From NCBI GenBank assembly GCA_900766775.1, contig CAAFXN010000031.1:1-6827 (forward strand): a stretch of 6,827 nucleotides of DNA. Direction: 5' to 3'. Shown piece by piece: positions 1-6,100 of the stretch. The first letter of the stretch is position 1; each line of letters opens with the position of its first letter. The stretch comes from Bacteroidales bacterium (GTDB lineage: Bacteria; Bacteroidota; Bacteroidia; Bacteroidales; Paludibacteraceae). Position numbers and translations under genes: made by a program. Under the pieces are notes generated by a model. The model made no database searches. It worked only from the letters and a program-made list of their open reading frames with translations, and was not told the DNA's origin.

Positions 1-101
1 TTATAGCGCTGAGGTCCCACCCCTTCCCATTCCGAACAGGGTCGTTAAGCTCAGCCACGCCGATGGTACTGCACTTGTTGTGGGAGAGTAGGTAGCCGCC
101 A
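1..101 (+). rRNA. rrf: 5S ribosomal RNA, 5' end cut off by the window
   Basis: The sequence has the conserved 5S core: the CCCATTCCGAACAGG loop, then GTTAAGC, CGCCGATGGTACTGC and the closing GGGAGAGTAGGTAGCCGCC. These match 5S rRNA of Bacteroidales as I know it. The first few bases, which would pair with the 3' GCCGCC, lie outside the window, so roughly 8-10 nt are missing. The 3' end is estimated from the end of that helix and could be off by one or two bases. The gene is probably the last of an rRNA operon, because a strong terminator follows at once and no tRNA is seen after it. Confidence 0.95.
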
Positions 102-106
102 CTTTC

Positions 107-145
107 AGAGCCTTGAAGATAACTCTTCAAGGCTCTTTGTTTTTT
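107..145 (+). terminator. Rho-independent terminator of the rRNA operon
   Basis: A perfect 13-bp stem is formed by AGAGCCTTGAAGA (107-119) and its complement (124-136), with a TAAC loop and a following TTGTTTTTT tract. It begins about 6 bp after the 5S gene and is oriented with it. Confidence 0.93.
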
Positions 146-240
146 GGGTGGATTCTATCTATTGGATGACTTGTGATAGACCTGCTGGAGAGGAGGGGGA
201 CTTACTGGACAGTCTGATTTCGTACCTGACTACAGGGTAA

Positions 241-270
241 AGAAAAACGCCCGAGTGGGAGTCTCGGGCG
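241..270 (-). terminator. Terminator of the 291-692 membrane protein gene
   Basis: An 8-bp perfect GC-rich stem (CGCCCGAG at 248-255 with CTCGGGCG at 263-270) has a 7-nt loop. Read on the minus strand it is followed by TTTTTCT. It lies about 20 bp beyond the stop codon at 291, so it ends that transcript and keeps it from running into the rRNA operon end. Confidence 0.88.
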
Positions 271-290
271 TGGTTGTTCTTTCAACCTAA

Positions 291-692
291 TTACTTTTTG
301 GTTAGCTTATATCCCCAAATACCTATGAGGATGAGGAGTATTGTAATTGTTACGCATGACAATATAACCAACTGTGCATTAAAGGACCAACGCATTAAAC
401 GGAAAATTACGCTAAGAGAGAGAAAACAAGAAGCCGAACTTAGACCAATAAGCGAATTACGCAAGTGAAGAGCACTCTTTCCGCTTGTTGCAATAAGGCT
501 ATCAAAGGCATTGGACTTACCAAGCCATACAGCCAAAACGCAACCGAAGATAATTGTCAAACAAGCAGCTGTTATCAATTGGGCGTAACCACCGGGCCAA
601 TGCAAGCAACGCCACATTCCTCCGTTAACCCACAGAGCACCCAAAATGCCTCCACAAAGACATAACCAAGCTTTAAGATTTGATTGTTTCAT
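291..692 (-). CDS. Four-helix inner-membrane protein of unknown function, with a duplicated GldL-like motif
   Basis: The product has 133 residues and four predicted membrane segments, at about residues 8-25, 36-57, 81-97 and 105-126. It has a short N-terminus and ends in YKLTKK. Residues 26-40 (R28, H31, W32, P33, G34, then AQLI) resemble residues 96-110 (R98, W102, then AQLV), so it looks like a two-fold repeat of a two-helix unit. The first copy recalls the HWPG-type turn after the first helix of GldL-like proteins of Bacteroidota. That similarity is a recollection, not a search result, and the long periplasmic part of true GldL is absent. The ATG at 692 is the first good start, and the leader upstream shows no clear Shine-Dalgarno sequence. 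A dedicated terminator follows. The next minus-strand gene stops 112 bp upstream, so it may have its own promoter. I cannot assign a function. Confidence 0.75.
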   Translation of the reverse strand: MKQSNLKAWLCLCGGILGALWVNGGMWRCLHWPGGYAQLITAACLTIIFGCVLAVWLGKSNAFDSLIATSGKSALHLRNSLIGLSSASCFLSLSVIFRLMRWSFNAQLVILSCVTITILLILIGIWGYKLTKK

Positions 693-804
693 AAAATATA
701 GTATTTACTTTCCTGCTCTGACAGCTTTGCAGGTCTTGCTCCGTTTGAAGAGTGCCGGCTCTCTATTTTTCAATTCTATTGAAGATGTAGCCAAGCCTTG
801 ATTG

Positions 805-1137
805 CTAATCGGGGGTGTTTTGTCGGGTGAGTTCCGCAATCACAAAGTTACGGAGGATGGTGTATGGTTTCTGCGCTGTCTTTTGCTGCTCCTCGAAACG
901 CTGTTGCCAGTATGCCTTGCGCTCGGGGTCCGTTAATTCTATCTTGGCTTGCTTGACTGCTTGCGCGAAATTGGAAGAGAGTGCTCGTTGTCGCGGCGAG
1001 ATTATCTTCGGATTTTTGTGCTTGGGGTAGTGCGAGACGACAGTCTTGCCGAATCGCGTGCAGAAGTAGATATCATCTGCTTGATTGAACTTGCCATTGA
1101 TGGAGGCGAAGGGTACTTCGAGTTCTGCTTTTGCCAT
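805..1137 (-). CDS. Small basic conserved-type hypothetical protein
   Basis: The product is 110 residues, soluble and rich in Lys, Arg and Gln, with no membrane segment or signal peptide. The N-terminal third (VPFASINGKF, then IYFCTRFGKTVVSHYPK) looks like short beta strands. The C-terminal half looks helical, with a PRQRAL stretch followed by DPERKAYWQQRFEEQ. This arrangement (FASINGK, a Tyr-Phe/aromatic strand, GK, then a DPxxxxxWxxRF helix) reminds me of small hypothetical proteins common in Bacteroidales, but I know no proven function. A nucleic-acid-binding role would fit the charge, but nothing more supports it. The ATG at 1137 is chosen because the family-like motif begins a few residues later. 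An 11-bp tandem repeat array lies 56-110 bp upstream of the start. Confidence 0.7.
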   Translation of the reverse strand: MAKAELEVPFASINGKFNQADDIYFCTRFGKTVVSHYPKHKNPKIISPRQRALSSNFAQAVKQAKIELTDPERKAYWQQRFEEQQKTAQKPYTILRNFVIAELTRQNTPD

Positions 1138-1399
1138 AGTAGTGTTGTTTGTTTGTCAGGGTTGTGTTACGAATGGGGCGGCTATTGATGCCGTCTTGTT
1201 GTCGTCCTTTTGCCGTCCTTTTACCGTCCTTTTACCGTCTTTTTGCCGTAATCTATACGGGAAAGACTGCACAAGAAAAAGAAACTCACCTCACCTCTCC
1301 CTGCAAGACTATCCAAACAATCAAAGATTTTTCGGGGACCTCGGCAGGGAGGGCATAAAGACCTGCGGATGAGTTAGGGAAAAAAGACTTAATTTGGAA
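1138..1399. other. 262-bp gap with tandem repeats and no convincing gene
   Basis: Short open frames here on the plus strand have no family features and run across the repeats and into the antisense of the 805-1137 gene. The gap holds the five-unit 11-bp array at 1193-1247. It also has an isolated GACCTGCGG at 1360-1368, which is the core of the array at 2884-2982. I found no Bacteroidales-type promoter for the 805-1137 gene that I would defend, and no hairpin terminator after the 1400-1588 gene. Confidence 0.6.
1193..1247 (-). repeat. 11-bp tandem repeat, five units
   Basis: Units start at 1193 (degenerate), 1204, 1215, 1226 and 1237. On the plus strand they read GTCCTTTTGCC or GTCCTTTTACC, and the two at 1215 and 1226 are identical. 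On the minus strand, the sense of the downstream gene, the unit is GGYAAAAGGAC. The array lies 56-110 bp upstream of the 805-1137 start codon, so it is in its leader or promoter region. It could also be neutral slippage DNA. Confidence 0.9.
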
Positions 1400-1588
1400 C
1401 TAATTCTCTTCTGCTGTTGTATTAGCAAGGCTATCTGTTTGCTGTTGAAGCAGCACAGTCTTTTCATGTTCAAGCCTTGCTCTTCTCCTTCCTGCTTCAA
1501 ACCCCATTTTCATTACGAATAGAAACAAGCCAGCTAAAACAGCCAGCAACAGAATAATGGTGATCACTTGTAAAACTTTCTTTTTCAT
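1400..1588 (-). CDS. Small single-pass membrane protein, second gene of a two-gene operon
   Basis: The product has 62 residues. A short basic start (MKKK) precedes one hydrophobic helix at about residues 5-27. It is followed by a basic stretch (EAGRRRARLEH, about 31-41) and a polar, Gln-rich tail (LLQQQTDSLANTTAEEN) that could form a short coiled coil. By the positive-inside rule the two basic ends compete, so orientation is uncertain. The helix could also be an uncleaved signal anchor. The gene starts 35 bp after the stop of the 1624-1824 gene on the same strand, so co-transcription is likely. No family is recognised. It is supported by the clean start, the hydrophobic segment and the operon position rather than by homology. 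Confidence 0.62.
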   Translation of the reverse strand: MKKKVLQVITIILLLAVLAGLFLFVMKMGFEAGRRRARLEHEKTVLLQQQTDSLANTTAEEN

Positions 1589-1623
1589 CTTTTTGGAGTA
1601 TTTGGTTTATATGATTTTTGTAT

Positions 1624-1824
1624 TTAGTTGGATTCTTGGTTTTTGTTGTGTTTCTTGTCCGTGCCTTCTAAAATTGCGGCAAAACAGAAACAGTATATTG
1701 CAAAAGACAAATCATGCTCTATTGGTTTAATAAAATGATTCACAACCAGACCTAAACCTGCAAAAAAAGAAACCCAAAACATCACCTTTTTGCCGATAGG
1801 AATAAATCTTTGAAAGTCTTTCAT
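1624..1824 (-). CDS. Small two-helix membrane protein, first gene of a two-gene operon
   Basis: The product has 66 residues from the ATG at 1824 (MKDFQRFIPIGKK). Two hydrophobic segments follow, about residues 14-32 (VMFWVSFFAGLGLVVNHFI) and 40-54 (LSFAIYCFCFAAILE), then a polar tail with several Lys and Asn. The frame stays open upstream to a TTG at 1885-1887, which would give 87 residues. That start is rejected because it sits inside the -33 box of the promoter, upstream of the expected transcription start near 1850. The gene is divergent from the DUF975 gene, and both small membrane proteins may be controlled with it. No family is recognised. Confidence 0.65.
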   Translation of the reverse strand: MKDFQRFIPIGKKVMFWVSFFAGLGLVVNHFIKPIEHDLSFAIYCFCFAAILEGTDKKHNKNQESN

Positions 1825-1848
1825 TATGGTAGTGTCGTTTGAGTTAAT

Positions 1849-1864
1849 TATTTTTGCAAAAATA
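1849..1864. promoter_or_regulatory. Perfect 16-bp palindrome over the minus-strand -7 box
   Basis: TATTTTTGCAAAAATA is a perfect inverted repeat with no spacer. Its right half is the -7 element of the minus-strand promoter and its left half covers the expected transcription start. A dimeric repressor binding here would block that promoter. The AT-rich context means chance is possible. Confidence 0.4.
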
Positions 1865-1888
1865 CTACTTTTTCTTTGTATATGCAAA
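1857..1888 (-). promoter_or_regulatory. Bacteroidales-type promoter for the 1824-1400 operon
   Basis: On the minus strand, the -33 box TTTG (1885-1888) is followed after 20 bp by the -7 box TATTTTTG (1857-1864), matching TAnnTTTG. Transcription would start near 1850, leaving a leader of roughly 25 nt before the ATG at 1824. This also decides the start of that gene. Confidence 0.75.
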
Positions 1889-2018
1889 TTTTCTTATGTA
1901 TTTATGGTGATTTTTTTTGGAAACGACATAAAAATGTTATTATTTTGAACAAAATAACTTTATTTTTCGTGTTTGAGTCTCTAAAATGCAAGAAAAATGT
2001 AAAATATATTTGCATATA
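1879..2018. repeat. 11-bp inverted repeat spanning the two -33 boxes
   Basis: TATATGCAAAT at 1879-1889 is the exact reverse complement of ATTTGCATATA at 2008-2018. Each copy contains the -33 TTTG of one divergent promoter plus seven further shared bases, more than the promoter consensus requires. Confidence 0.85.
1940..1957. promoter_or_regulatory. Candidate operator dyad at the centre of the divergent promoter region
   Basis: TTATTTTG (1940-1947) and CAAAATAA (1950-1957) are perfect 8-bp inverted arms around AA. Outside them, AAAAAT (1930-1935) and ATTTTT (1962-1967) also pair about the same centre. The axis, 1948.5, is the axis of the outer 11-bp inverted repeat and of both -7 boxes. The site is about 100 bp upstream of each expected start, which fits an activator or shared architectural site better than a repressor. 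The region is AT-rich, so this remains a prediction. Confidence 0.5.
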
Positions 2019-2040
2019 TCAAAAATTATATGTACCTTTG
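2009..2040 (+). promoter_or_regulatory. Bacteroidales-type promoter for the DUF975 gene
   Basis: The -33 box TTTG (2009-2012) and the -7 box TACCTTTG (2033-2040, matching TAnnTTTG) are 20 bp apart. Transcription would start near 2047, giving an A-rich leader of about 32 nt before the ATG at 2079, with no Shine-Dalgarno sequence, as is usual in this phylum. Confidence 0.82.
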
Positions 2041-2078
2041 TGCCTTGAAAAGTAAAAATCAACTAAAATCTATTTCTT

Positions 2079-2771
2079 ATGAAGCAAAATTCTGTTCTTC
2101 GCAAGAGTGCCAAGGCTGCGCTCTCGGGGCATTGGACATCAGCAGTGTTGTTTGTCCTTGTTTTTGTTGTGCTATATTTATTAGCAGAAATTCCCTCATT
2201 TGCGTCACAAGGTTTCTTGGAATCTGCCAAAGAAACGGGTGATATTAAAATGATGTTAGTAGTATTATTATTGGCAGTGTTGGGGATGGCTTTCTCTATT
2301 CTTATAATACCTATTGCATGGTCATATGAAGTAGCCTTTCTTTCCCATCTCCGTGAAAATAATAGTTTCGCTTTAAGTGCACTATTTAGAGGGTATCCTG
2401 ATTTCCTCCGTATCTTTGCAACAAACTTGGTAGTAGCGGTGTACATTCTTTTCTGGCTATTATTATTCATTGTGCCTGCCTTTGTTAAGGCTTACTCTTA
2501 TGCTATGGTCAATTTTATTCTTTTGGATGACCCGCAGATAGAAGGAAATGCGGCAATTAATCGAAGCAAGAAGATGATGGATGGGCACAAATGGCAACTC
2601 TTTAAGTTGGATATTCCTTTTATTCTGCTTGTTTTGTTGGGTACTTTGACTTTGGGTATTGCGTGGCTTTGGATTTTGCCATGGTGGAATACCTCTCGTG
2701 CGGCATTTTATGAGGAACTTCGCCTTGAAAACGAAATGCAACTTGCTGCAGCAACTGAGGATATTCAATGA
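2079..2771 (+). CDS. DUF975-family integral membrane protein
   Basis: The product has 230 residues with about four membrane segments: 20-37, 57-80, 113-133 and 177-203. The N-terminal RKSAKAALSGHW (about 8-19) and the block from K137 to L177 are typical of the DUF975 family (PF06161). In that block KAYSYAMVNFILLDDP is followed by AINRSKKMMDGHKWQLF. TLTLGIAWLWILPW (189-202) and RAAFYEEL (207-214) also fit the family. The molecular function of DUF975 proteins is not established; they are multi-pass membrane proteins widespread in Firmicutes and Bacteroidota. The length is normal and the frame intact. The start is supported by a well-placed promoter, and a terminator follows 20 bp after the stop, so it is transcribed alone. 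It shares its upstream region with the divergent small-membrane-protein operon. Confidence 0.9.
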   Translation: MKQNSVLRKSAKAALSGHWTSAVLFVLVFVVLYLLAEIPSFASQGFLESAKETGDIKMMLVVLLLAVLGMAFSILIIPIAWSYEVAFLSHLRENNSFALSALFRGYPDFLRIFATNLVVAVYILFWLLLFIVPAFVKAYSYAMVNFILLDDPQIEGNAAINRSKKMMDGHKWQLFKLDIPFILLVLLGTLTLGIAWLWILPWWNTSRAAFYEELRLENEMQLAAATEDIQ

Positions 2772-2791
2772 TAAAAAAAATTAATCTTTAG

Positions 2792-2824
2792 AGGGAGACT
2801 TTGTCAAAAAGGTCTCCCTTTTTT
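2792..2824 (+). terminator. Rho-independent terminator of the DUF975 gene
   Basis: AGGGAGAC (2792-2799) pairs perfectly with GTCTCCCT (2812-2819), and the stem can be extended inward by T-A pairs. A run of six T (2819-2824) follows. It begins 20 bp after the stop codon. Confidence 0.93.
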
Positions 2825-2883
2825 ATGGGAAAAACTAAGGTTCCTCTGCGCATATTTTGTGGAGTACCAAAAAGGAGGAGGAA

Positions 2884-2982
2884 AACCTGTTGGAGACCTG
2901 CGGACGACCTGCGGGAGACCTGCGGTAATGTTACGATAGACCCGCGACAGACCCGCGATAGACCCGCGATAGACTCGCGAAA
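2884..2982 (+). repeat. 11-bp tandem repeat array, nine units in register
   Basis: Units start at 2884, 2895, 2906, 2917, 2928, 2939, 2950, 2961 and 2972. The second to fourth read GACCTGCGG plus two variable bases. The sixth to eighth read GACCCGCGAYA and the ninth is GACTCGCGAAA. The first is degenerate (AACCTGTTGGA). The fifth (ATGTTACGATA) has lost the core but keeps the 11-bp phase. The array is much richer in GC than the sequence around it. It lies between two terminators, so it is probably little transcribed. Confidence 0.92.
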
Positions 2983-3028
2983 AGATTACCGACATCGAAG
3001 CCGATGACTTAGAGTGGTTGTGTTGCTT

Positions 3029-3046
3029 GGTAGGTAGGTAGGTAGG
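3029..3046 (+). repeat. GGTA tetranucleotide run, 4.5 copies
   Basis: GGTA is repeated without interruption and flanked by two copies of TTGCTTGG (3023-3030 and 3048-3055). It is outside any gene, between the 11-bp array and the terminator, so length changes would not alter a protein. Confidence 0.85.
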
Positions 3047-3090
3047 GTTGCTTGGCTGGATGGTTGGTGTTGAGAAATAAGTACAAAATG

Positions 3091-3124
3091 AAAGACTGCC
3101 TAACGATGATGTTAGGCAGTCTTT
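3091..3124 (-). terminator. Strong hairpin terminator of the oxidoreductase gene
   Basis: AAAGACTGCCTAAC (3091-3104) and its exact complement (3111-3124) form a 14-bp stem with a GATGAT loop. Read on the minus strand, the stem ends in TTT and is followed by CATTTTG. It lies 38 bp beyond the stop codon. The plus strand also ends in a T-rich tract (TCTTTTCT), so it may stop transcription from either side. Confidence 0.87.
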
Positions 3125-3162
3125 TCTATTTGCAATTACTCAATTTGTAATTAGCGAGTTGC

Positions 3163-6100
3163 TTACTTCTCCCAGTTGGTGGAGAGCATGCGCTGGTAAG
3201 AGCGGTAGCGCCATTGTGCGTTCTCTTGGGCAGCGGCGAAGAGTTCAGCAGCCTCGTTGGGATACTGCTTCATCACGCTGGCGAAGCGCACCTCACCCTT
3301 GAGGTAGTCTTGGAACTTATCCCACTGCGGCTCTTTGGAGTCGAGCGAGAACGGGTTCTTGCCCTCTGCCTCGAGTGCGGGGTTGTAGCGCCAGAGGTGC
3401 CAGTAGCCGCATTCAACAGCCTTTGCCTCCTCGGCCTGGCTCTTGCCCATACCTGCTTTCAGACCATGGTTGATACACGGAGCGTATGCAATCACGAGCG
3501 ACGGTCCGGGATAAGCCTCTGCCTCGCGGATAGCCTTGAGGGTCTGTGCTTGGTCAGCACCCATCGCAATCTGAGCCACATAGACATAACCATAGGTGGT
3601 GGCAATCATACCGAGGTCTTTCTTGCGCACACGCTTACCCATAGCGGCGAACTTCGCGATAGCGCCGAGCGGAGTCGATTTAGAAGCCTGACCACCGGTG
3701 TTGGAATAAACCTCCGTGTCGAGCACGAGGATGTTCACATCTTCGCCGGAAGCGATAACATGGTCTAGACCTCCGTAACCGATGTCGTAGGAAGCACCGT
3801 CGCCACCTACAATCCACTGGCTGCGTTTTACGATATGGTCTTTGTACTTGAGAATCTCTTGGCAGGTGTCGCAGCCGCATGCCTCGCAAGCCGCTACCAT
3901 CGGCTCATAGAGACGGTTGGTAACCTCTGCGCTCTGCGGGTTAGCGAGCCACTCGGTGAACATCGCTTTCAGTTCCTCAGTGCAGCACGAGCACTCCAAG
4001 CCTTTCTTCATCAGGTTAGCGAGACGCTCGCGAATCTTGCGGTGCGCAATCTGCATACCGAGACCGTACTCGCAGAAGTCCTCGAAGAGGGAGTTAGACC
4101 AAGCCGGACCGTGTCCCTTGTCGTTGGTGGTATAAGGAGTGGAAGGCACGGAGCCGGAGTAGATGGAGGTACATCCGGTAGCGTTTGCCACGATTTCGCG
4201 GTCTCCGAAGAGTTGGCTGATGAGTTTCAGATACGGAGTCTCACCGCAGCCGGAGCATGCGCCGGAGAACTCAAACAGCGGCGTAGCGAACTGCGAGTTC
4301 TTCACGTTGGACTGGATGTCCACAAGCGATTGTTTGCTCTTCACGTTCTCTACGCAGTAGTTCCAGTTTTGCGCCTCTGCCTCTTGTCCCTCGAGGGGTA
4401 CCATAGAGAGTGCTTTGCCGAGTTTCGGGTTGCCCGGGCAGACATCCACGCAGTTGCCGCAGCCGAGGCAGTCCATAACGCCCACTTGCATACGGAAGTG
4501 CATACCCTTGAGCGCTGCGGGTGCTTTCATCTCGCGTGTTGCGCCGTTGATACCCTTCACCTCCTCTTCGTCCATCACGAACGGACGGATACAAGCGTGA
4601 GGACAAACGTATGCACACTTGTTGCACTCGATACAGTTGTCTGCGTTCCATACAGGTACGAATGCGGATACACCGCGCTTCTCGTACTTCGCCGTACCTG
4701 CGGGCCATGTACCGTCCTCAATGCCCTTGAATGCGCTGACGGGCAGCAGGTCGCCGTCTTGACCGTTGATAGGACGAACGACGTTGGTAACGAACTCGGG
4801 CTCGTTGCCGAAGTCGGGTTTAGCGTCTGCGCCGAGGTTGCTCCATGCGGGGTCAACAGCCAGTTGCTTGTACTCGCCACCGCGGTCAACGGCTGCGTAG
4901 TTCTTGTTCACCACGTCCTCACCTTTCTTGCCATAGGACTTCACGATGAAGTGCTTCATCTCCTCAACGGCTTTCTCTACGGGGATGACCTCGGTGATAC
5001 GGAAGAATGCCGATTGGAGGATGGTGTTGGTGCGGTTGCCCAAGCCAATCTCCTGTGCAATCTTGGTAGCGTTGATATAGAATACCTTGATGTCGTTGTC
5101 AGCAAAGTATTTCTTCACTTTGTTGGGCAGGTTCTTTGCCAGTTCCTCGCCTTCCCAGATGGTGTTCAAGAGGAAGGTGCCGCCCTTCTGCAAGCCGCGG
5201 GTTACGTCGTACATGTGCAGGTATGCCTGTACGTGGCAAGCCACGAAGTTCGGGGTGGTAACGAGGTAGGTGGAGTGGATAGGCTCGTCGCCGAAGCGGA
5301 GGTGCGAGCAGGTGAAACCGCCAGATTTCTTCGAGTCGTAGGAGAAGTATGCTTGGCAGTACTTGTCGGTGGTGTCGCCGATAATCTTCACGGAGTTCTT
5401 GTTAGCACCTACGGTACCATCAGCGCCCAAGCCGTAGAACTTCGCTTGGAACATACCCTTGCCGCCCATCGCAATCTCCTCGCCAACGGGCAGAGAGGTG
5501 AAGGTAACATCGTCGTTGATACCTACGGTGAAGTGGTTCTTCGGGCAGGGGAGTGCGAGGTTCTCGAAGACAGCCAGCATCTGAGCAGGTGTGGTGTCGT
5601 TGGAGCCCAAGCCGTAGCGGCCGCCGACAACGAGGATGTTGTTCAAGCCAAGTTCGTCCAATGCGTCTTTTACGTCAAGGTAGAGCGGTTCGCCGTTAGC
5701 CCCCGGCTCTTTCGTGCGGTCGAGCACGCAGATACGCTTCACGCTTGCGGGCAGCGCCTCTTTCAGGTACTTGAGCGAGAAGGGACGATAGAGGTGTACG
5801 TTGATCATACCCAACTTCTTGCCCTTCTCTGCCTCGTAGTCGATGACCTCGCGGATAGCCTCGCACGCGGAACCCATACAGATGATGATGTTCTCTGCGT
5901 CGGCAGCACCATAGTAGTTGAACGGACGATACTTGCGGCCGGTGATTTCGGAAATCTTATCCATGTAGTCGCTCACTACGTCAGCCACGCCGTCGTAGTA
6001 GGGGTTGCAGCTCTCGCGGTGTGCGAAGAACACGTCGGGGTTCTCTGCCATACCGCGCATCACGGGACGCATAGGCGACAGAGCGCGCTCGCGGAACTCC

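Larger units (their letters stand above)
2772..3162. other. 391-bp gap between convergent genes, repeat-rich and without a gene
   Basis: The gap holds the DUF975 terminator (2792-2824), a nine-unit 11-bp array (2884-2982), a GGTA run (3029-3046) with flanking T/G-rich sequence, and the oxidoreductase terminator (3091-3124). Short open frames across the repeats encode Arg/Pro/Thr-rich peptides made by the repeat itself and show no start context. I see no gene here. Confidence 0.75.

Noticed and set aside
769..783. Terminator after the 805-1137 gene
   Set aside because: TTCAAT/ATTGAA with a 3-nt loop is only a 6-bp AT-rich stem, and on the minus strand it is followed by A-rich rather than T-rich sequence.
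1321..1399. Terminator after the 1400-1588 gene
   Set aside because: A run of six T exists on the minus strand at about 1380-1385, but there is no stable stem before it.
1885..1887. TTG start giving an 87-residue version of the 1624-1824 protein
   Set aside because: The TTG is part of the -33 promoter box and upstream of the predicted transcription start. The extra 21 residues are polar, and the ATG at 1824 gives a normal membrane-protein start.
1879..2018. Invertible promoter of the phase-variation type
   Set aside because: The 11-bp inverted repeats flank 118 bp, but both -7 boxes lie outside and both -33 boxes inside the repeats themselves. Inversion would leave both promoters unchanged. 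The repeats are also shorter than typical invertase sites, and no recombinase gene is present.
2884..2982. CRISPR array
   Set aside because: Units are 11 bp and directly adjacent, without unique spacers of about 30 bp, and no cas gene is nearby.
4271..4889. Overlapping minus-strand frames of 104-145 codons inside the oxidoreductase gene
   Set aside because: They are out-of-frame shadows of the ferredoxin domain region, rich in Arg and Ser, without family features.
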